From positions 372,001 to 436,000 of the forward strand of contig CAVTEP010000001.1 in assembly GCA_963733915.1 (NCBI GenBank): a DNA stretch of 64,000 nucleotides, given 5' to 3'. Below are positions 57,458 through 64,000 of this stretch, piece by piece; position 1 is the first letter of the stretch; every line of letters begins with the position of its first letter. Both the position numbers and the translations under genes were made by a program. The stretch is from Sulfomarinibacter sp963733915. GTDB lineage: Bacteria; Acidobacteriota; Thermoanaerobaculia; Thermoanaerobaculales; Sulfomarinibacteraceae. Below the pieces are notes generated by a model that did no database searches, had not been told where the DNA came from, and worked only from the letters and a program-made list of their open reading frames with translations.

Positions 57458-59515
57458 ATGTGTGATCGCTTGTCGAGGCCCGGCCTGTTTGTTGCAATCC
57501 TTTTCATCGGCGCCCAGCTCGGCGCCGCCGGTCCGGCAGACGATGCGCCGGCCGCTCCCCGCGCATTGACGGTCGACGATTATTTCAAGATCGGCGAGGT
57601 CGACGACCCGCAGATCAGCCCCGACGGGCTATGGGTGGCCTACACCGTCACGATCTCGGACCTCGAGGAGGACGAGTCGAAGAGCCGTATCTGGATGGTG
57701 CCCGCCGCCGGCGGCGAGGCGGTGCCGATGACCTCCGAGGACCGCGAGGCCTCGCAGCCGCGGTGGAGCCCCGACAACCGCTACCTGGCGTTTCTGTCCG
57801 CGCCCGAGGACGGCAAGGACCAGGTGTGGACGCTGTTTCGCGAGGGCGGCGAGGCGGTCCAGCTCACCGACACGGCCCAGGATGTCAGCGACTACGAGTG
57901 GTCGCCGGACGGGAAGCGCGTGGTCCTCGTGCTCCAGGACCCGACCGCCGAGGAGCTGGCGGTCAAGATGGGCGGGAAGAAACCAAAGAACCCACCACCG
58001 TGGGTGATCACGCGCCGCCAGTTCAAGGAGGATTACATCGGCTATCTCGACAGCCGGCGAAGCCACCTCTACGTCCTCGACCTGGCCACGAAAAAGATCA
58101 CCCAGATCACCTCGGGGGACTTCGACGACACCGAGCCCGCCTGGTCGCCCGACGGCACTCGCATCGCCTTTACCAGCAACCGCTCGGAAGACCCCGACAG
58201 CAACTACAACACCGACATCTGGGTGGTGGCGGCGGACACCACCGACATGGGACGGACCCTGATCCAGGTCACCACCAACCCCGGCCCCGACGCCTCGCCG
58301 GATTGGTCGCCGAACGGCGAATGGATCGCCTTCAGGGCCGCCACCGACACCGCCGCCAACGTCTACGCCACCAACCACCTGGCGGTCGCGCCCGCCACCG
58401 GCGGCGCCGCCACAGTCCTGACCCGCACTCTCGACCGCAATATCTTCTACCCGGAGTTCTCGGTCGACGGCCGCTCGGTGCTGGCGGCGGTGGAGGACGA
58501 CGGCGAGCAGTACCTCGCCCGGGTGCCGGTCGACGGCGCCCCGCTCGAACAGGTAATCGGCGGGCCGCGATCGGTGCGCGACTTCGATGTCGGCAGCGAC
58601 GGCCGTATCGCGGCCGTTATCTCCGAGACCCAGCTCCCACCGGAGGTTTTCCTCCACACCACCGGTGGGCTCGAACGCATCACCCACACCAACGACGCGG
58701 TCCTCGCCGGGATCCGGCTCGGAGAGGTGGAAAACGTCCACTTCACGAGCAGGGACGGCACCGGGGTCGAGGGCTTCATCATCAAACCTCCGGGCTTCAA
58801 AGCGGGCCTCCGCTACCCGGCGCTCCTGCTCATTCACGGCGGGCCGATGATGCAGTACGACTTCGGCTTCGACATCGAGGGCCAACTCTTCGCCGGCGCC
58901 GGCTACGTGGTGGTCATGGCCAACCCGCGCGGCTCCTCGGGCTACGGCCAGGACTTCAGCACCGCGATCTGGCAGGCCTGGGGCGGCAAGGACTTCGACG
59001 ATGTCATGGCCGCGGTCGACGACGCCGTCGCCCGTGGCTATGCCGACCCGGAGCGGCTTGCGGTCGGCGGCTGGTCCTACGGCGGCATTCTGACCGACCA
59101 CGTGATCACCAAGACCGACCGTTTCAAGGCCGCCTACACCGGCGCCAGCGAGTCCCTCTACATCACCAATTACGGGCACGACGAGTACCAGCTGTGGTGG
59201 GAGGGCGAGCTTGGGCTGCCGTGGGAGAACCCCGCGCTCTACCAGGAGATGTCGCCCTACTACCAGGTCGACAAGGTGGTCACGCCGACCCTGATCGTCG
59301 GCGGCGAGCAGGACTGGAACGTGCCGATCGTCAACTCGGAGCAGCTCTACCAGGCCCTCAAACGCCTCGGTGTGGCCACCGAGTTGGTGGTCTATCCCGG
59401 CGAGGGTCACGTCTTCGAGACGCCCTCCTACAACAAGGATCTCTACGAGCGCTACCTCGCATGGTTCGAGAAGTATGTCTTGGGGGACAGCGAGACGGAG
59501 GGCGATCGGTCATGA
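57458..59515 (+). CDS. Secreted S9-family (prolyl-oligopeptidase/acylaminoacyl-peptidase-like) serine peptidase, 685 aa
   Basis: A signal peptide (LFVAILFIGAQLGAAG) is followed by a PD40-type propeller (ISPDGLWVAYTVTISDLEED, WSPDNRYLAFLSAPEDG, WSPDGTRIAFTSNRSEDPDS). The catalytic domain has LLIHGGPMMQYDFGFD, the nucleophile Ser540 in GGWSYGG, the Asp of GGEQDWNVP and the His of YPGEGHVFETP. It releases N-terminal dipeptides or acylated residues from oligopeptides. The next gene's ATG overlaps its TGA. Intact. Confidence 0.93.
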   Translation: MCDRLSRPGLFVAILFIGAQLGAAGPADDAPAAPRALTVDDYFKIGEVDDPQISPDGLWVAYTVTISDLEEDESKSRIWMVPAAGGEAVPMTSEDREASQPRWSPDNRYLAFLSAPEDGKDQVWTLFREGGEAVQLTDTAQDVSDYEWSPDGKRVVLVLQDPTAEELAVKMGGKKPKNPPPWVITRRQFKEDYIGYLDSRRSHLYVLDLATKKITQITSGDFDDTEPAWSPDGTRIAFTSNRSEDPDSNYNTDIWVVAADTTDMGRTLIQVTTNPGPDASPDWSPNGEWIAFRAATDTAANVYATNHLAVAPATGGAATVLTRTLDRNIFYPEFSVDGRSVLAAVEDDGEQYLARVPVDGAPLEQVIGGPRSVRDFDVGSDGRIAAVISETQLPPEVFLHTTGGLERITHTNDAVLAGIRLGEVENVHFTSRDGTGVEGFIIKPPGFKAGLRYPALLLIHGGPMMQYDFGFDIEGQLFAGAGYVVVMANPRGSSGYGQDFSTAIWQAWGGKDFDDVMAAVDDAVARGYADPERLAVGGWSYGGILTDHVITKTDRFKAAYTGASESLYITNYGHDEYQLWWEGELGLPWENPALYQEMSPYYQVDKVVTPTLIVGGEQDWNVPIVNSEQLYQALKRLGVATELVVYPGEGHVFETPSYNKDLYERYLAWFEKYVLGDSETEGDRS

Positions 59516-61662
59516 AAGCGCATACGCGATGGCTTGGCGCCGGTCTGCTGCTCGCCGCAGCAGTGGTGGCGGCGGAGGACAGACCGGAGCCTGCCGAGCC
59601 CCGGATCCCCGGCTTCACCGCCGCGGCGAGCCGGAGCGAGCGCGGGCTCGAGGCAAGGCTGGTCGGGCTGCTCGACCCGGCGAGCACCGCCCGCTACTTC
59701 CGTCTCCTGACCGAGGAGCCCCACCCGGCTGGCTCCGCCGTCAACCTCGAGCTCGCCCACTACGTCCGCGACCAGTTTGTCGCGTCTGGCCTCGAGGAGG
59801 TGCGGATCCACCGCTACGACGTGCTGCTGCCGTGGCCGCGCAAGGTCGCGGTGTCGATGGTCGAGCCGTGGACGATGCCCGCCTCGCTCGCCGAGGACGG
59901 CTACCCGGTGGACAAGGACTCCTACGGCGTCGGTGCGAGCCTGACCTACCTCGGTATGTCGGCTTCGGGCGACGTCACGGCCGACGTCGTCTACGCCCAC
60001 AGCGGCAACCCCGAGGACTACGACTGGCTGGTGTCGCAGGGCATCGATCCCCGCGGCAAGATCGCCGTCGTCCGCTACTCGAACCCTTACAGCTACCGCG
60101 GCTTCAAGGCCTGGGAGGCGGAGCGCCGCGGGGTCGCGGCCCTGATCATCTACTCCGATCCGATGGACGACGGCTACCGCAAGGGAGATGTCTTTCCCGA
60201 TGGTCCCTGGGGCCCGGAGAGCCACATCCAGCGCGGCGCCATCACCTACGATTTCATCGTTCCCGGCGATCCGCTGACGCCGGGGTGGGCGTCGCTCGAG
60301 GGAGCGAAGAGAATCACCGAAGAGGAGGCGCGCTCGGTCCCGCGGATTCCCGCCGTACCGATGTCGTGGCGCGACGCAAAGCCGATCCTCGAAAACCTCG
60401 CCGGACCGGTGGCGCCGGCCTCCTGGCAGGGCGCGCTGCCCCTGACCTATCACGTCGGACCGGGCCCGGCGAAGCTCCACGTCGAGGTCGACATGGACGG
60501 CGGGACGCGGCCGATCTGGGTGGTCGAGGGCCGGATCGTGGGCTCCGAAAAACCCGACGAGCTGGTCGTTCTCGGCAACCATCGCGACGCCTGGGTTTAT
60601 GGCGCCGTCGACCCCTCGAGCGGCACCGCCAGCCTGCTCGAGGCCGCACGGGTGCTCGGCAAGCTGGCGCGCGAGGGGCACCGGCCGCGGCGGTCTCTCG
60701 TCTTTGCCAGCTGGGACGCGGAGGAGTGGCACCTGACGGGCTCCACCGAGTGGGGCGAGCAGTTCGCCGCCGAGCTCGGCAAGAGCGCCGTCGCCTATCT
60801 CAACGTCGACAGCTCGACCAGCGGCTCGGTCTTTCTGGTCAGCGCCGTCGCCAGCCTCAACCCGACGATTCTCGGGGTCGCCGGCGACGTCATCGATCCC
60901 AACAGCCGCCACAGTCTCCTCGAGACGTGGACAGAAGCCGCGTCGTCGTCCTCACCGGAGGCCGCCGCAGAGGCCTCGATGGTCGAGAACAACCTCGGCA
61001 GCGGTTCGGACTACACGGTCTTCCTCAACTTCCTCGGCGTGCCGGTGGTCGACCTGGCTTTTGACGGACCCTACGGCGTCTACCACTCGCAGTACGACGA
61101 TCTCTACTGGATGGAGCACTTCGGCGATCCGGGCTACCGCTACATGACGGCGATGGTGGAGGTGTGGGGGCGGCTGGCTCTGCGGCTCGCCAATGCGGAT
61201 GTCCTTGCCTACGACTTCCGCCAGTATGCGACCGCCGTGCAGGGCTTTGTCGATTCTCTCCGTGAGGTTTCCCAGCTGTCGGAGAAGCTCGACCTGGGCC
61301 CGGTCGAAACCGCCGTCGACGAGTGGTCGAAGCAGGCGGAGACCCTGCAAGACAAGATCGACCGCGCCCTGACCCGGGAGGACCCCCCGGTCCCGAGCTC
61401 GTTCTCCGCCCTCAACGCCGCCCTGCTCGGGGTCGAACGCGAGCTCCTGCTGCCGGACGGGATCCCCGACCGGCCGTGGTTCAAGCATTGTCTGTATGCA
61501 CCTCGATACACCTACGCCGCGATGTCGCTGCCCGGGGTCCGCGAGGCCGCCGAAGCAGGGGATTGGGAGCTGGCCCGCGACCAGCTCGAGGCGCTGGCGC
61601 AGCGTCTGCGGGCGGCGTCGGCGGCCACCCGACGGGCGGCGGCCCTGGTGCCGGCATCATGA
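59512..61662 (+). CDS. Secreted M28-family peptidase, glutamate carboxypeptidase II-like, 716 aa
   Basis: A signal peptide (WLGAGLLLAAAVVAA) leads to the three-domain layout of PSMA/GCPII: a protease-associated domain (GKIAVVRYSNPYSYRGFKAW), the dinuclear zinc site (GNHRDAWVYGAVDPSSGTA near residue 354, then the catalytic Glu pair in FASWDAEEW), SGSDYTVFLNFLGVPVVD, and the helical dimerisation domain ending KHCLYAPRYTYAAMSLPG. It removes C-terminal acidic or other residues from short peptides. Translationally coupled to genes on both sides. Confidence 0.92.
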   Translation: MKAHTRWLGAGLLLAAAVVAAEDRPEPAEPRIPGFTAAASRSERGLEARLVGLLDPASTARYFRLLTEEPHPAGSAVNLELAHYVRDQFVASGLEEVRIHRYDVLLPWPRKVAVSMVEPWTMPASLAEDGYPVDKDSYGVGASLTYLGMSASGDVTADVVYAHSGNPEDYDWLVSQGIDPRGKIAVVRYSNPYSYRGFKAWEAERRGVAALIIYSDPMDDGYRKGDVFPDGPWGPESHIQRGAITYDFIVPGDPLTPGWASLEGAKRITEEEARSVPRIPAVPMSWRDAKPILENLAGPVAPASWQGALPLTYHVGPGPAKLHVEVDMDGGTRPIWVVEGRIVGSEKPDELVVLGNHRDAWVYGAVDPSSGTASLLEAARVLGKLAREGHRPRRSLVFASWDAEEWHLTGSTEWGEQFAAELGKSAVAYLNVDSSTSGSVFLVSAVASLNPTILGVAGDVIDPNSRHSLLETWTEAASSSSPEAAAEASMVENNLGSGSDYTVFLNFLGVPVVDLAFDGPYGVYHSQYDDLYWMEHFGDPGYRYMTAMVEVWGRLALRLANADVLAYDFRQYATAVQGFVDSLREVSQLSEKLDLGPVETAVDEWSKQAETLQDKIDRALTREDPPVPSSFSALNAALLGVERELLLPDGIPDRPWFKHCLYAPRYTYAAMSLPGVREAAEAGDWELARDQLEALAQRLRAASAATRRAAALVPAS

Positions 61663-63086
61663 AGCCACCTGCCGAAACCGTGGGAAGCCCGGACCCGAAA
61701 CACGAGCTGAGCTCGGAAGGCCTGGTCCGCGGTCTCGGCCGCTGGGACGCCACCTTTCTCACCGTCGGTTCGGTGATCGGCACCGGCATCTTCATCACCA
61801 CCGCCGACATCGCGCGCGTGCTGCCGCACCAGGGGATGATCCTTCTGGTGTGGGCGCTCGGGGGATTCCTCACCCTGGCGGGGGCCTTGAGCTACGCCGA
61901 GCTCGGGGCGCTCTTCCCGCGCGCCGGCGGGATGTACCACTTTCTCAAGGAGGCCTACGGCCCATTCACCGGTTTTCTTTTCGGGTGGGCCTGTTTCCTG
62001 ATCATCATGTCGGGCGGGATCGCCGCCCTGGCGGTGGCCTTCGGCGTCTATCTCGGTAGCTTCGTGCCGATGTTTTCGACCGCCAACGTCCTCTTTTCGC
62101 TGCCGATCGGATCGTGGGTCTGGACGGTTTCGGGCGGCCAGGTCGCCGCCGCGCTCGCCATCTTTCTCCTGACCGCCGTCAACTACGTCGGTCTGCGCGA
62201 GGGCGCCGGGGTCCAGAACTTCCTCACGGTGTTCAGGATCGGCGCCATCGTCGTCTTTGTCGGGCTGGCATTTTTCGTCGACGCTCCCCAGCAGGTTTCG
62301 CTGTTCGGCCCGCTGCCCGCGGTCCCGCTGCTGAGTGGGATCGGTATCGCCATGATCGCCGCGCTGTGGACCTACGACGGCTGGTACGGCCCGACCTTTT
62401 CGGCCGGCGAGATGCGCGACCCCGAACGCACCCTGCCCTTCGGGCTGGTGTGGGGAACGGTGATCGTCATGGTCCTCTACGCCCTGATCAACTTCGTCTA
62501 CCTGCGCGCCCTGCCGCTCGCCGAGATAGCAGCGACGCCGCGGATCGGCGAGGCCGCGGCGACCGCCCTCTTTGGCGCCGGCGGCGGCAAGCTGATCTCG
62601 TTTGCGGTGCTCGTCTCGACCTTCGGCTGTCTGTCGGCGACCATTCTCTACAGCTCGCGGATCTATCTCCCGATGGCGCGCGACGGGGTGTTCTTCCGCG
62701 GGCTGGCCGCGGTCCATCCCAGCCACCACACGCCCGGACGGAGCCTGTGGGCGCAGAGCCTGTGGGCGGTGGTGCTGGCGCTGTCGGGGACCTACGAGCA
62801 GATCTACACTTACGTCATCTTTGCCGGGCTGCTGTTTCACGTCGCGACCGCGGGCGCGGTGATCGTTCTTCGCCGCCGCCGGCCGGAGCTCGAACGGCCG
62901 TACCGGGTCTTCGGCTACCCCTGGGTCCCGCTGCTCTTCATTCTGGCCTCGATCCTGCTGGTCGGAAACACGCTCGCGGAGAAACCGGTGGAGTCGATCC
63001 TCGGGCTCGCCTTCCTGGCCGCGGGCGTACCGGCCTACCTCTGGTGGCGGCGGCATCCGCCGGCGGACGCGGGACCGACCTCGTGA
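61659..63086 (+). CDS. APC-superfamily amino acid permease, 475 aa
   Basis: Twelve hydrophobic segments beginning with the APC signature VGSVIGTGIFITTADIARVL; FPRAGGMYHFLKEAYGP and ALWTYDGWYGPTF mark helices 3 and 6, matching LAT/AdiC-type amino acid transporters. Its ATG overlaps the stop of the M28 peptidase (ATGA), so it should import amino acids released by the peptidases. The C-terminal RRRRPELERPYRVFGYPWVP is the usual cytoplasmic loop before helices 11 and 12. Intact. Confidence 0.92.
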   Translation: MKPPAETVGSPDPKHELSSEGLVRGLGRWDATFLTVGSVIGTGIFITTADIARVLPHQGMILLVWALGGFLTLAGALSYAELGALFPRAGGMYHFLKEAYGPFTGFLFGWACFLIIMSGGIAALAVAFGVYLGSFVPMFSTANVLFSLPIGSWVWTVSGGQVAAALAIFLLTAVNYVGLREGAGVQNFLTVFRIGAIVVFVGLAFFVDAPQQVSLFGPLPAVPLLSGIGIAMIAALWTYDGWYGPTFSAGEMRDPERTLPFGLVWGTVIVMVLYALINFVYLRALPLAEIAATPRIGEAAATALFGAGGGKLISFAVLVSTFGCLSATILYSSRIYLPMARDGVFFRGLAAVHPSHHTPGRSLWAQSLWAVVLALSGTYEQIYTYVIFAGLLFHVATAGAVIVLRRRRPELERPYRVFGYPWVPLLFILASILLVGNTLAEKPVESILGLAFLAAGVPAYLWWRRHPPADAGPTS

Positions 63087-63856
63087 GCGGCAAGACCGCA
63101 CCCGAGGGGACCCAGGCCGTGATCCGGGCGCTCGGCCTCTTGAAGGCCTTCAGCCGGGCACAGCCCGAGCAGAGCCTGGCCGAACTGAGCGGCGCCACCG
63201 GGCTGGCCAAGACCACCGCCCACCGGCTGTTGGCCGCGCTGGAGAGCGAGGGTTTGATAGCGAGAAACCCGCTCACCCGATCGTTTCGGCTCGGTCCGGC
63301 GGCGCTCGCCCTGGGCATTCAGGCCCTGGTCAGCAACGATCTGCGGGCGGTGGTCGAGCCCGAGCTGCGGGTGCTGGCCGAACACACCGGCGAAACGGCG
63401 ACCCTCGAGGTGCCCCTCGAGGCCACCATGTTGATCCTGGCCGAGGTGTCCGGCCGCCACCTGGTCACGGTGGCGGCGGAGCTCGGCACCCGCTGGCCGA
63501 TCCACGCCACCTCCACCGGCAAGGCGTACCTCGCCGCGCTCTCCGCCGACCAGCGGCGCACAATCCTCGCCCCGCCCCTGGCCGCGCTGACGCCGGCCAC
63601 CATCGTCGATGTCGAGGAGCTCGAGCGGGAGCTCGAGCGGGTCCGCAAGCTCGGCTACGCGACGGCGAGCGATGAGATCGAAGCGGGCGCCTCGGCGGTC
63701 GGCGCGGTCCTCAAGAACGCGCTCGGAAAGCCGGTGGGCGGCATCAGCTTCAACGGCCCGACCAGCCGGTTCACGGCGCGGCATATTCAATCGCTGGGCC
63801 GCGAGCTTGCCGCCGCCGCGTCCAGGTTGGCGCCCCTGATTCACACCATGGATTGA
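63083..63856 (+). CDS. IclR-family transcriptional regulator, 257 aa
   Basis: An N-terminal winged helix (AVIRALGLLKAFSRAQPEQS, LAELSGATGLAKTTAHRLLAAL, residues 13-75) and a C-terminal effector domain (IHATSTGKAYLAALS, GYATASDEIEAGASAVGA) are both complete. The GTG start overlaps the permease stop by four bases. IclR proteins bind small carboxylates and usually control adjacent catabolic genes, so it may regulate the peptide/amino-acid cluster, possibly from the gap at 54251-54556. That link is inferred from position only. Confidence 0.93.
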   Translation: MSGKTAPEGTQAVIRALGLLKAFSRAQPEQSLAELSGATGLAKTTAHRLLAALESEGLIARNPLTRSFRLGPAALALGIQALVSNDLRAVVEPELRVLAEHTGETATLEVPLEATMLILAEVSGRHLVTVAAELGTRWPIHATSTGKAYLAALSADQRRTILAPPLAALTPATIVDVEELERELERVRKLGYATASDEIEAGASAVGAVLKNALGKPVGGISFNGPTSRFTARHIQSLGRELAAAASRLAPLIHTMD

Positions 63857-63900
63857 ATGCGAATCGTGGTAGCGTATCGGCGGGTGAGGAGCCCAGGAGC

Positions 63901-64000
63901 ATGATCCCGGAACGGCTCAGCGTGCTGCACAGCTGGTGCGTCCAGGCCGATTGGGACGCGCCGACCATCGTCGGCGGCGAGGGCGCGTGGTTCTGGGACG
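63901..64000 (+). CDS. Class III aminotransferase, N-terminal fragment cut by the window edge
   Basis: The first 33 codons (start MIPERLSVLHSW, then DAPTIVGGEGAWFWD) match the beginning of PLP-dependent class III aminotransferases of the omega-amino-acid/taurine-pyruvate type. AGGAGC directly precedes the ATG. It continues the amino-acid catabolic run after the IclR gene, 44 bases on. Only the opening is visible, so specificity cannot be judged. Confidence 0.7.
   Translation, partial: MIPERLSVLHSWCVQADWDAPTIVGGEGAWFWD

Noticed and set aside
1..64000. CRISPR arrays, tRNA or rRNA genes, insertion sequences, phage genes
   Set aside because: I saw no regularly spaced repeats, no cloverleaf or rRNA motifs, and no transposase, integrase or phage structural gene. 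The inverted repeats found are isolated hairpins.

Overview
The window is GC-rich (about two thirds G+C) bacterial DNA, densely packed in long same-strand runs with overlapping starts and stops. Three things point to an anaerobic or facultative member of the Acidobacteriota or a similar lineage: a bacterial-type CODH/acetyl-CoA synthase operon; many secreted CRTAC1/FG-GAP, TPR and multihaem proteins; and a large set of secreted peptidases (M14, M16, M20, M28, S9). The phylum is an inference from gene content. No rRNA, tRNA, CRISPR array or insertion sequence was seen.

Quality note: about 40 reading-frame breaks occur in otherwise convincing genes, and nearly all are repaired by removing one base. 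This looks like systematic insertion error rather than decay. Broken genes are therefore given as single CDS over their full span, with the break positions listed.

Layout. 1-802: a 3' fragment of an arylsulfatase and a 3' fragment of another gene, both losing their 5' ends at the same point. 967-2810: a glutathione transferase and an SGNH hydrolase. 2875-17657 (minus strand): one long operon reading mttB1, cooC/acsF-type ATPase, a small coiled-coil protein, a MetE-core-like methyltransferase, a second CooC/AcsF ATPase, cooS, acsB, acsD, acsC, a RACo-type corrinoid activator, a corrinoid protein and a homocysteine S-methyltransferase. 17829-21285 (plus): a collapsed BNR-propeller gene, mttB2 and an MFS transporter. 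21390-30991: an M20 hydrolase, a YtcJ-like amidohydrolase, an M16 peptidase pair, a lipoprotein fusing a serine hydrolase to a D-aminoacylase, and an ornithine-cyclodeaminase-like enzyme. 31288-42032 (plus): a seven-gene, mostly translationally overlapping operon of one Rid-family protein and six exported proteins, comprising a HzsA-like monohaem protein, CRTAC1, a decahaem/beta-propeller/MauG-like protein, a second propeller and two LivJ-like binding proteins. 42222-49407 (minus): a second CRTAC1/TPR group. 49520-54250: a CocE-like hydrolase and an mttB3/saccharopine-dehydrogenase-like pair. 54557-64000: M14, S9 and M28 peptidases, an APC permease, an IclR regulator and the start of a class III aminotransferase.

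How the genes may work together (inference): peptides and N-methylated nitrogen compounds are hydrolysed and imported. MttB-family enzymes pass methyl groups to the corrinoid protein, RACo keeps corrinoids reduced, and the methyl group goes either to homocysteine or to the corrinoid iron-sulphur protein for acetyl-CoA metabolism by CODH/ACS. The 31-42 kb operon looks like a separate periplasmic redox or sensing system of unknown function and is the best candidate for an undescribed system.
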